Assembly: GCA_947489085.1 (NCBI GenBank)
Contig: CANLCJ010000010.1
Coordinates: forward strand, 1 to 64,000
DNA from: an uncultured Flavobacteriaceae bacterium
GTDB taxonomy: Bacteria; Bacteroidota; Bacteroidia; Flavobacteriales; Flavobacteriaceae
Direction of reading: 5' to 3'
DNA: 64,000 bases
Position 1 is the stretch's first letter. Each line of letters starts with the position of its first letter. Below are positions 55,214 to 63,401 of this stretch, one piece after another. The notes beneath the pieces are model-generated. The model saw nothing but the letters and a program-made list of their open reading frames with translations. It had not been told where the DNA came from and searched no databases. The position numbers were made by a program, and so were the translations under genes.

Positions 55214-55909
55214 TTAGTCCAATTGAGCTAAGTAATCAAAATGATCGCCTTCTAGAACCAATTTACAGTCAAGACCTGCCGCTTGGCAGGCTATGTAAAG
55301 CGTGTCAAAATCCATATACAGCCATTTCATGGGTAATTCTTTTTCGCCTTTATAACTTAAAAAATAGTCTAATTCCCCGTAATAGTTCGCATTAGTATTC
55401 ATCCAATAGCCACCATCTTCATCTTCGTACATGTATTTTATGTCAGACGAATCAATTAGAATTTTGCCATTGGGGTTAAGTAAAGCCTTTAAGTGTTTTA
55501 AATAGGTAGCAACATGTTGTAAAGATTGAAAAATGCCAGTACCATTCATTAAAAGCAATATGGTATCGAATGTTCTTGTTTCTTTTAATAGCGCTTTATG
55601 TTCAATGGATTTAACCCCACGACGTTTTGCCACATTTGCAGCACCTTTGGACATGTCTATAGCACTAACCGCAATGTTTTTTTCTTGTAAATATAAACTA
55701 TGGTTGCCAGCGCCACAGCCTACATCTAAAACATGGCCTTTGCACATTTGCAATGCTTTTTGCTCCAGTGCAGGCATAGCATTATAATCTCTAAATAAAT
55801 AAGGCAGAGGTAAAATATCTTCTTCAGAAATACTTGTAGAAGTTATAATATCTTCAGTATAATTACCATTATAATAATCGATTAAAGCATTGCCAAAAAG
55901 ATCTTTCAT
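55214..55909 (-). CDS. Class I SAM-dependent methyltransferase
   Basis: 231 residues. VLDVGCGAGNHSLYLQEKNI is motif I with the SAM-binding GxGxG, ISAIDMSKGA motif II region and FDTILLLMNGTGIFQSL motif post-I/II. A C-terminal extension carries EDEDGGYWMNTNANYYGE. The substrate is not predictable. The gene is convergent with DUF1287. Confidence 0.85.
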   Translation of the reverse strand: MKDLFGNALIDYYNGNYTEDIITSTSISEEDILPLPYLFRDYNAMPALEQKALQMCKGHVLDVGCGAGNHSLYLQEKNIAVSAIDMSKGAANVAKRRGVKSIEHKALLKETRTFDTILLLMNGTGIFQSLQHVATYLKHLKALLNPNGKILIDSSDIKYMYEDEDGGYWMNTNANYYGELDYFLSYKGEKELPMKWLYMDFDTLYIACQAAGLDCKLVLEGDHFDYLAQLD

Positions 55910-55958
55910 TGTTGCAAGTGTAAGTTTTTAGATCAACTAAAAATAGTATTTTTGCGGC

Positions 55959-56453
55959 ATGCAAGACATTTTAAAACATCTTCCAAAACGTGCCAAAGAT
56001 ACGCATAACGCTAACAAAAAATTCTTTTCCAAACTCAAAAAGAAAGCACCAAAGCAATTAGATTATATAATGCAAGAATTGCATGAGGCAGAGTTTAATA
56101 AAACAGATTGCCTTACCTGCGCTAATTGTTGTAAAACAACAGGCCCTTTATTTACAGATAAAGATGTAGACCGTATTTCTAAATATTTTAAAATGAAACC
56201 ACAGCAATTCATATCTCAATATTTAAGAGTAGATGAGGAAAACGATTATGTCTTGCAAGAAGTGCCATGTACATTTTTAGGCGCAGATAATTATTGTTCG
56301 ATATACGAAGTACGCCCAAAAGCCTGTAGAGAATTTCCGCATACCGATAGAAAAAAGTTTCAGCAAATCTCTAATTTAACGCTAAAAAACGTCGCTATTT
56401 GCCCAGCAGCATTTAATATTGTAGAAGCTATGAAACAACGTATTAAGTTATAA
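55959..56453 (+). CDS. YkgJ family cysteine cluster protein
   Basis: 164 residues. Cys51, 54, 57 and 58 (CLTCANCCKTTG) and the later pattern PCTFLGADNYCSIYEVRPKACREFP form the YkgJ zinc/iron-sulfur cluster family. Family members are small metal-binding proteins of uncertain role. It lies 50 bp from the divergent methyltransferase start. Confidence 0.9.
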   Translation: MQDILKHLPKRAKDTHNANKKFFSKLKKKAPKQLDYIMQELHEAEFNKTDCLTCANCCKTTGPLFTDKDVDRISKYFKMKPQQFISQYLRVDEENDYVLQEVPCTFLGADNYCSIYEVRPKACREFPHTDRKKFQQISNLTLKNVAICPAAFNIVEAMKQRIKL

Positions 56454-56458
56454 AACCA

Positions 56459-57733
56459 CTATTTATAAATTAAGTATTTTTGTCTTGTAATTTTAAAAGC
56501 ATCTAAGCCTTCTTGCCACGACGCTTTAATCGTAGCGGCAGACATGCCATTCTCTATATTTTCTTGTAAAGTTTTTGTGCCAGCCAGTTTGGTAAAAAAC
56601 GAATTAAAGAATTTGTTTTTTTGGGACGTATTTTTATAAGCTTCAATTAACCATTCTAAATTTAAAGCAGATAATTTGGAACTGTTAGATAGGTTCTTAC
56701 CATAACAAAGTACATTTTTATGCTTTGGGTGTTTGGCGCCGGCATTAGATACGGGGGTGTAATTAAAAGCATAGTGGTCTGGATTTAAATAAGGGCTTCC
56801 AAAAACTTGAAATTGTAAAGACGTACCTCGACCAGCATTAACCGTAGTACCCTCGAAAAAACAAAGACTAGGATAAAGCGAAATAGCGGTAGCATTTGGC
56901 AAATTAGGACTTGGTTTTATAGGTAAAACATAAGGAGTAGTGTGCGTGTAATGCAGCATAGGGATTACAGTGAGTTGGCATGTATTACTACCACTTAGCC
57001 ATTTTTCACCATTAATCATTTTGGCGTATTCGCCTATAGTCATGCCATGTACAACAGGAATTGGGTGCATGCCAACAAAACTTTTGTGTTGTATTTCTAA
57101 AGTGGGGCCGTCTATATAATGCCCATTGGGGTTGGGCCTGTCCAACACTAAAAGGGGCTTGTTGGCCTCAGCACAGGCTTCCATTATAAAATGAAGTGTA
57201 GAAATATAAGTATAAAAGCGCGCTCCAACATCTTGTATGTCGAAAATGAGAATATCTAAATCTTTTAGTTGCGCTAAAGAAGGCTTTTTATTTTTTCCAT
57301 AAAGCGAAATTATAGGAAGCTGCGTTTTGGTGTCAATACCGTTTTTAACATGTTCTCCCGCATCTGCCTTGCCTCTAAAACCGTGCTCTGGAGCAAAAAC
57401 TTTTGTTACTTTAATATTAAGTTTTACAAGAGAATCTACTAAATGTGTATAAGGCTGCTTTCCATACGCATTTAAGTTATTTGTAGATTTTAAAATTACG
57501 GAGGTTTGGTTTGCTATAACACCAACACGCTTATTTTTTAAAAGTGTTAAATAATTTTCTGTTCTATTTGCGCCAAGACGAATAGCTTTAGTATCTTTAA
57601 CTAATACAGCCGTTGTTTTTTCTTGATTGTCAATAGATATTTTATTTGTTGTTTTCGAACCACAGGAAATCAATATTAAAATCATTCCAATTATTATTGG
57701 GAAAACTGTATTTTTGGAAACATTAAAACGCAT
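56459..57733 (-). CDS. NamZ-like exo-beta-N-acetylmuramidase (DUF1343)
   Basis: 424 residues, lipoprotein (lipobox LISC at Cys24). DUF1343 motifs KRVGVIANQTSVIL, VFAPEHGFRGKADAGEH, FDIQDVGARFYTYISTLHF and DRPNPNGHYIDGP are clear. The family includes NamZ, which cleaves terminal MurNAc from peptidoglycan fragments, with use in cell-wall recycling. The start codon lies only 8 bp from the start of the divergent permease gene, so promoters must overlap coding DNA. Confidence 0.92.
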   Translation of the reverse strand: MRFNVSKNTVFPIIIGMILILISCGSKTTNKISIDNQEKTTAVLVKDTKAIRLGANRTENYLTLLKNKRVGVIANQTSVILKSTNNLNAYGKQPYTHLVDSLVKLNIKVTKVFAPEHGFRGKADAGEHVKNGIDTKTQLPIISLYGKNKKPSLAQLKDLDILIFDIQDVGARFYTYISTLHFIMEACAEANKPLLVLDRPNPNGHYIDGPTLEIQHKSFVGMHPIPVVHGMTIGEYAKMINGEKWLSGSNTCQLTVIPMLHYTHTTPYVLPIKPSPNLPNATAISLYPSLCFFEGTTVNAGRGTSLQFQVFGSPYLNPDHYAFNYTPVSNAGAKHPKHKNVLCYGKNLSNSSKLSALNLEWLIEAYKNTSQKNKFFNSFFTKLAGTKTLQENIENGMSAATIKASWQEGLDAFKITRQKYLIYK

Positions 57734-57741
57734 ATAGTAAT

Positions 57742-58986
57742 TTGAATTACGAGTATTTTATAGCAAAACGCATTATTGGCACTAAAGCGTATAAAAGTAG
57801 CATATCGGCACCAATAATAAAAATTGGAATAGCCGCTATAGCTGTAGGTATGGTGGTAATGATGATAGCTATAGCAACAGGAATAGGCTTACAAGAAAAA
57901 ATTAGAGATAAAGTGGTGGCTTTTAATGGCCATATATCTGTAACTAATTATGATAGCAATGCTTCCCAAGAAAGTATTTTCCCTATAACTTTAGATGATA
58001 AAACAGCCTCGTTTTATCCAGATTTTAAAACCGTAGATGGTATTTCGCATATACAGGCCGTAGCTACAATTTTTGGGGTTATTATGACAGATAGTGTTTT
58101 TGAAGGCGCTGTTTTTAAAGGTGTTGGAAAAGAATACGATTGGAAATATTTTGAAGAATTTATAGTACAAGGCCGTATACCGAGTTTCGATACCAAATGG
58201 AGCGAAGAGGTTCTAGTCTCGAAATATCTGGCAGATCGTTTAAATTTTAAGCTAAACGATAGGTTTCAAATGCACTTTTTAAAAGAAGATTCTAAAAAAC
58301 CGATTAGTAGTGTAGGTTTAAAGATAGTAGGGATATACAACTCTGGATTTCAAGACTTCGACGCCACGTATTTAGTAGGTAATTTAAGGCATGTACAGCG
58401 TATAAACAAATGGGATGAGAACCAAATAGGTAATTTTGAAGTGTTTATAAAAGACTATGATGATATAGACCGCTTAGGTGTAGAAGTGTTTCAAAACACC
58501 CCATCTACATTAAATACAGTAACCATTAACGATAAATTTTATTCTATTATAGAATGGGTTAAAATATTTGATAAGAATATTTACGGCATTATAGGAATTA
58601 TGATTTTAGTAGCGGGAATAAATATGATAACAGCACTGTTAGTATTAATTCTTGAACGCACACAAATGATAGGGATTTTAAAAGCGCTAGGCAGCTCTAA
58701 TTGGAGCGTAAGAAAATTATTTTTATATAACGCTTCTCATCTTATCGTTTTAGGGTTGTTTTGGGGTAACGTATTAGGATTAGGCATTTTATTTGCGCAA
58801 AAATATTTTAAAATATTTCCACTAGACCCGAGTGTATACTACGTAACAGAAGCACCTGTATATATTAGTGTGGGTTATGTTGTAGCATTAAATGTAGGTA
58901 CGTTGGTGTTGTGCTTACTAATGCTTTTAATTCCCTCTTTTATTATAACAAAAATCTCTCCTGTAAAGGCCATTCGATTCGATTAA
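57742..58986 (+). CDS. LolC/LolE-like ABC permease (MacB/FtsX class)
   Basis: 414 residues from a TTG; MNYEYFIAKRIIGTKAYKSS is the usual start of this group and the next ATG lies past the first helix. One N-terminal helix (IAAIAVGMVVMMIAIATGIG), a large periplasmic domain, then three helices at the C-terminus with LILERTQMIGILKALGSSNW, the FtsX-domain signature. It probably works in lipoprotein release to the outer membrane with an ATPase such as LolD. A candidate -7 TATTTTTG is at 57709-57716, inside the NamZ coding sequence. Confidence 0.88.
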   Translation: MNYEYFIAKRIIGTKAYKSSISAPIIKIGIAAIAVGMVVMMIAIATGIGLQEKIRDKVVAFNGHISVTNYDSNASQESIFPITLDDKTASFYPDFKTVDGISHIQAVATIFGVIMTDSVFEGAVFKGVGKEYDWKYFEEFIVQGRIPSFDTKWSEEVLVSKYLADRLNFKLNDRFQMHFLKEDSKKPISSVGLKIVGIYNSGFQDFDATYLVGNLRHVQRINKWDENQIGNFEVFIKDYDDIDRLGVEVFQNTPSTLNTVTINDKFYSIIEWVKIFDKNIYGIIGIMILVAGINMITALLVLILERTQMIGILKALGSSNWSVRKLFLYNASHLIVLGLFWGNVLGLGILFAQKYFKIFPLDPSVYYVTEAPVYISVGYVVALNVGTLVLCLLMLLIPSFIITKISPVKAIRFD

Positions 58987-59745
58987 AGCTAAAATTAATT
59001 CTGTTAGAACAGATTAAGTTTAATTTTATATAGGTTGCTACAGACGATATAATAGCTACTTAGGGCAAAAAAAGAGGACACTTACCAAGTGTCCCCAAGC
59101 TATCAACTAGTTAATCAAAGAAAGTATCCTATAAGGTAAGATTGCAATACCAACTCCAACTAAAGGTAAATTTCCCCTAAATATTATAAGTAGTGAAGAA
59201 AAAATATAAGGAGAAATTAGCCATTAAAAAAAGTGCTTTTATGTTTTGAGTATTTGTAACCACATTATTTTTTATTTGGCCCCGATTGCACGTTAAAACG
59301 TCGTTAAGGGCTTTTAAGATGCAATAGTATTTCTAAAGCATAATTTAGATTTTAAAAGATTGCCCTCCCACTAGTCTTTGTTGTTAATCCTTTAACAAAT
59401 CGTAGCAGGAGAAGCGAATCTCAACCAAACACATAGCAATAATTTTTCTTTTTCATTTCGTGTAAACCAATACAATACTGCTATACTAAATTTCTGATGC
59501 AAATAAACGAATGCTTGATTGGTATTGCCCTAAGAAGTCTCGTAGAACTGAAAAATGAGCCTTAAAAGGGAAGCAATAGTGTGTATAGAATACAATGCAG
59601 TCTATCTTTAATAAGTAATAAACAAAAGTTTTATATTTTCTATATTCTAATTTCATTAATTTTGGTTCGTTGCAATTTTATTTCGAGACATTATAGTGTA
59701 CACCACACGTAAAATTCGGGTTGTAGCATTTTAAATATAGAAGCA
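58987..59745. other. 759-bp non-coding gap with a leftward terminator
   Basis: No ordinary gene on either strand. Near 59000-59020 a weak hairpin TCTGTT/AACAGA may end the permease transcript. At 59067-59094 a strong hairpin reads as a leftward terminator. Just to its right on the minus strand a short open stretch (59110-59223) ends ILPYRILSLIN and lacks a start. TAATTTTG at 59657-59664 may be the -7 box of the SDR gene. Confidence 0.55.
59067..59094 (-). terminator. Leftward (minus-strand) terminator without a known gene
   Basis: GGACACTT (59076-59083) pairs with AAGTGTCC (59087-59094) over three bases; read on the minus strand it is followed by seven T residues (59067-59073 as A in the plus strand). 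No annotated minus-strand gene precedes it. Confidence 0.6.
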
Positions 59746-60429
59746 ATGAGTAAACACATAATAATAACAGGTACCAGTAGAGGTATAGGATTCGAATTGG
59801 TGAAATTATTTGCAGAAGCTGGGCACAAAGTACTTGCGCTTTCCAGAAATGAGAAACCTATCCAGGCTTTGAAAATAAGTGGCGTCTCCTGTTTTTCGTT
59901 TAATTTAAACGATAATTTGGCTTATAAGAAGGTTTCAGATTTTATAAAAGCAGAATGGGGACACGTAGATGTGTTGATTAATAATGCTGGTGCGCTTTTA
60001 AATAAACCTTTTTTAGACACTACACTCTCAGACTTCGAATACGTGTATAAAACGAACGTGTATGGCGTATCAGAACTAATTAAAACCGTATTACCTTATT
60101 TAAGTAAAGGGAGTCATGTTGTTAATATAAGTTCCATGGGAGGTGTACAAGGTAGTATGAAATTTGCAGGATTATCTGCTTACAGTTCCAGTAAAGCGGC
60201 GGTTATTACACTAACCGAATTACTGGCAGAAGAATATAAAGACAATAATATAGCCTTCAATGTACTAGCATTAGGCGCTGTACAAACCGAAATGTTAGAA
60301 GAAGCATTTCCAGGATATAAAGCCCCAACCACGGCATTAGAAATGGCGAGCTATATTTTAAATTTTGCCTTAAGAGGACACAAGTTTTACAATGGTAAAT
60401 TGCTACAAGTTTCCAATTCAACACCTTAA
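59746..60429 (+). CDS. Short-chain dehydrogenase/reductase
   Basis: 227 residues. TGTSRGIGFELV is the nucleotide-binding Gly motif, NNAG the structural motif, and SAYSSSKAAVI the catalytic YxxxK. An N-terminal MSKHIIITG is a proper start. The substrate is unknown. It is followed by a HAD gene after only 1 bp. NADP preference is suggested by S and R near the dinucleotide fold (TSRG) but not certain. Confidence 0.92.
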   Translation: MSKHIIITGTSRGIGFELVKLFAEAGHKVLALSRNEKPIQALKISGVSCFSFNLNDNLAYKKVSDFIKAEWGHVDVLINNAGALLNKPFLDTTLSDFEYVYKTNVYGVSELIKTVLPYLSKGSHVVNISSMGGVQGSMKFAGLSAYSSSKAAVITLTELLAEEYKDNNIAFNVLALGAVQTEMLEEAFPGYKAPTTALEMASYILNFALRGHKFYNGKLLQVSNSTP

Positions 60430-60430
60430 A

Positions 60431-61066
60431 ATGTCTAAATACAAATGTATTATTTTCGATTGCGATGGTGTTTTAGTGGATAGCGAATCTATAGCCATTG
60501 GAACTTTGGTGGAAATGGCTAATACTTTAGGAGCAGAAATAAAATTCGAGAGGGCTTTTTTAGAGCTCAAAGGAAAATCTATGACATTCTGTATGCAATA
60601 TATAGCAGAACGTATTGGCAAGGCACTTCCAGAAAATTTTGAGTTAGAATACCGCTCTAAAACTTTTAAAGCATTTAAAGCGCAACTAAAACCAATTAAA
60701 GGCGTAAAAACACTTTTAAAAACATTAAATATACCGTTTTGTGTAGCTTCCAGCGGCCCAGAAAATAAAATACGTTTAAATTTAGAAACAACAGGACTAC
60801 TCCCTTTTTTTGAAAAGCATATTTTTAGCTGTTACACAATAGGTAAGTGGAAACCAGAACCAGATGTGTTTTTATGGGCAGCAAAAGCTATGGGATTTCA
60901 ACCAGAGGAGTGTTTGGTTATAGAAGATAGCTTGCCAGGAATAAAAGCAGCAAAAGCAGGAGGGTTTGATGTTTTTGGCTATACAGAACACGATTACAAT
61001 AACAACCTAAGCGCACTAGCCACAAAAACATTTAGTAAAATGGATGAACTTTTAAAGCTCATTTAA
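60431..61066 (+). CDS. HAD family hydrolase (beta-phosphoglucomutase/phosphatase-like)
   Basis: 211 residues from the ATG at 60431. FDCDGVLVDSESI carries the nucleophile Asp10 and Asp12, CVASSGPENKI the Ser/Thr motif II, and KPEPDVFLWAAKAMG with CLVIEDSLPGIKAAKAGG motifs III and IV. This is a small-molecule phosphatase or phosphoglucomutase of the DhaF/GPH class. A start at 60392 overlaps the SDR gene and adds an unrelated leader, so it was rejected. Confidence 0.92.
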   Translation: MSKYKCIIFDCDGVLVDSESIAIGTLVEMANTLGAEIKFERAFLELKGKSMTFCMQYIAERIGKALPENFELEYRSKTFKAFKAQLKPIKGVKTLLKTLNIPFCVASSGPENKIRLNLETTGLLPFFEKHIFSCYTIGKWKPEPDVFLWAAKAMGFQPEECLVIEDSLPGIKAAKAGGFDVFGYTEHDYNNNLSALATKTFSKMDELLKLI

Positions 61067-61142
61067 ACAAATTAACGCGAAAGAAGTTTATTTCTTACAA
61101 AACAAATTCTCTCTTATAAAGAAATACGTTATTTTAGCAATA

Positions 61143-61745
61143 ATGCAAATAGAACTTCAAAACTATATTCCTAAGCATGCAATATCTAGAGTAAACACAC
61201 TTCTAGAGCACGATAATCTTTCGGTAAAAATTAAAAAAGAACGTAAAACCAGGCATGGGGATTACCGACAGTTACCAAATGGCAAGCACCAAATAACAAT
61301 CAACGCTAACTTAAATCCGTATAGATTTTTAATAACTTTAATTCACGAAATATCCCATTTCGAAGCATTTAAAACTCATGGAAGGCACATAAAGCCGCAC
61401 GGCATAGAATGGAAACGCACGTTTCAATATTTAATGTTGCCATTTATTAATCCAGATATTTTTCCAGAAATTGTGCTGCCTGTATTGGCAAATCATTTTA
61501 AAAACCCAAAAGCAAGTAGCGATACAGACGTTAAACTTGCTTTAGCACTAAAGCAATTCGATACGCCAAACGACAAAACTTATGTTTTTGAGGTGCCCAT
61601 GGGGCATGATTTTAAATTGTATAATGGAAAAGTATTTAAAATGGGACGCAAACGTGTAAAACGTTTTGAGTGTGTCGAATTACAAACAGGCAGAATTTAT
61701 TTATTTAACCCCAATGCAGAAGTCGAACTTATAAAACTAGATTAA
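61143..61745 (+). CDS. SprT-like zinc metalloprotein
   Basis: 200 residues. The zinc motif HEISH (His68, Glu69, His72) with a third ligand region PHGIEWKRTF (His86) fits the SprT-like family. The C-terminal part contains PMGHDFKLYNGKVF and KMGRKRVKRFECVELQTGR, typical of the family's small beta-domain. Its stop overlaps the start of the sugar-nucleotide gene in TAATG fashion. In other systems SprT-like proteins include DNA-protein-crosslink proteases, but the bacterial role is not established. Confidence 0.9.
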   Translation: MQIELQNYIPKHAISRVNTLLEHDNLSVKIKKERKTRHGDYRQLPNGKHQITINANLNPYRFLITLIHEISHFEAFKTHGRHIKPHGIEWKRTFQYLMLPFINPDIFPEIVLPVLANHFKNPKASSDTDVKLALALKQFDTPNDKTYVFEVPMGHDFKLYNGKVFKMGRKRVKRFECVELQTGRIYLFNPNAEVELIKLD

Positions 61746-62824
61746 TGAATAAAAATTATTACGCAATATTAATGGCAGGAGGTGTAGGATCTCGATTTTG
61801 GCCAGTAAGTACCCAAGACTATCCTAAACAGTTTCACGACATGTTGGGTACAGGAGATACGTTAATACAAAAAACGTTTCAACGATTAACACACCTAATA
61901 CCCAAAGAAAATATTCTAATTTTAACTAACGAGCGTTATAACGACTTGGTTTTAGAACAACTTCCAGAGGTAGAACAACGCCAAGTTGTATTGGAGCCAG
62001 CCATGAGAAATACGGCACCATGTATTTTATATGCGTCTTTAAAAATTCAGAAAGAAAACCCAGATGCGGTAATGATAGTGGCACCAAGCGACCACTGGAT
62101 AGAAGACGAACAAACGTTTTCTAAAAACGTGAAAGATGCATTTAATTTTTGCGAAGAAAATGACGCGTTAATGACGCTAGGTATACAACCTACTTTTCCT
62201 AACACAGGTTATGGTTACATAGAATTTGATAAAAACACCAATTCAACTCTAAAAGCAGTACATCAATTTAGAGAAAAACCAGACTATGAAACGGCCAAAA
62301 CGTTTATCAGTCAAGGTAATTTTTTGTGGAATGCAGGTATATTTATGTGGAGCGTAAGAAGTGCTGTAGCCGCATTTAAAGCCAGCCAACCAGGGTTATT
62401 CGAGCTTTTTGAAAAAGGTATAGCAACGTACAACACACCTGACGAAGCAGAATTTATAAAAGAAAATTACCCTAACGCAGAGAACATATCGGTAGATTAT
62501 GCCATAATGGAAAAATCTAAAAACGTTTATGTTATTGCTGCAGAATTCGACTGGAACGATTTGGGAACGTGGGGGAGTTTGTATGATAAACTTGATAAAA
62601 ATGAAGCCAATAACGCTGTTGTAAATGCAAGAACCTTAACCGAAGATGCATCGGGCAACATGATACGCACAGAAAAAGACAAAATAGTTGTAGTAGACAG
62701 CTTAAACGATTTTATTATCGTAGATAAAGAAGAAGTATTGCTTATATATCCAAAAACAAAAGAGCAGGATATTAAAAAGACATTACAAAAGGTAAAAGAT
62801 AAATTTGGCGAACATTACGGATAA
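61745..62824 (+). CDS. manC: Mannose-1-phosphate guanylyltransferase
   Basis: 359 residues. LMAGGVGSRFWPVSTQDYPKQF is the nucleotidyl-transfer signature GGxGxRxxPxSxxxxPKQF; ILEPAMRNTAPCILYASL and MIVAPSDHWIED follow. The length shows a monofunctional GDP-mannose pyrophosphorylase without the C-terminal isomerase domain. It provides GDP-mannose for polysaccharides and glycoproteins. It is translationally coupled to the SprT-like gene. Confidence 0.95.
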   Translation: MNKNYYAILMAGGVGSRFWPVSTQDYPKQFHDMLGTGDTLIQKTFQRLTHLIPKENILILTNERYNDLVLEQLPEVEQRQVVLEPAMRNTAPCILYASLKIQKENPDAVMIVAPSDHWIEDEQTFSKNVKDAFNFCEENDALMTLGIQPTFPNTGYGYIEFDKNTNSTLKAVHQFREKPDYETAKTFISQGNFLWNAGIFMWSVRSAVAAFKASQPGLFELFEKGIATYNTPDEAEFIKENYPNAENISVDYAIMEKSKNVYVIAAEFDWNDLGTWGSLYDKLDKNEANNAVVNARTLTEDASGNMIRTEKDKIVVVDSLNDFIIVDKEEVLLIYPKTKEQDIKKTLQKVKDKFGEHYG

Positions 62825-63401
62825 AATGTTTTATTTAAACGAGAAAGATCGTTGCAGTTAATTTTGTGTTCTGCAGATGGTATAGCCGATAAGAGAAAAT
62901 GTATAATTTACGCATAAATTTTGATGAAACTGGTAATTGTTTTATATAAAGTATTTGTTATAGCGGTATTGGAGGTGGTCTAGAAGAAAATATTTATAAT
63001 TACCTTTAGAAAGCTTGTATAGCCATATTTTACTTATTTAAAATTAATTTAGAGGTTAAAAGAGTGTTGTTTGTTAGTAAAATGCTGAAAGAGAGTTTGA
63101 AAGTATTCAAATTATATCTATTTCACCTAAAATACAACAAACTGAAATATAATGAGTTTTAGAAGTTTTTTTAACATTAATTATATGATAATTAATACGT
63201 TTTTGTCTAACCAAATTAGATTTGTTTTTATGTAAATTATTGATTATAAGTTTTTTAATGTTTTTTTTGAGATGTGTTATTGATGCTTATATTATATAAT
63301 TGGCATGCATTTAATAAAAATCGTCTACCTAAGATTACTCTTAGCTTACCTAAAAGGCATCATTCCAAGAAAAGTCATCTATATCTTTGCAAAAAAAAGT
63401 A
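62825..63401. other. Non-coding AT-rich gap before the edge gene
   Basis: 577 very AT-rich bases, no gene on either strand with protein-like features. No clear terminator or promoter was identified. Confidence 0.5.

Noticed and set aside
60392-60430. Earlier start for the HAD gene
   Set aside because: It would overlap the end of the SDR gene and add an unrelated leader; the ATG at 60431 begins the family's first strand.
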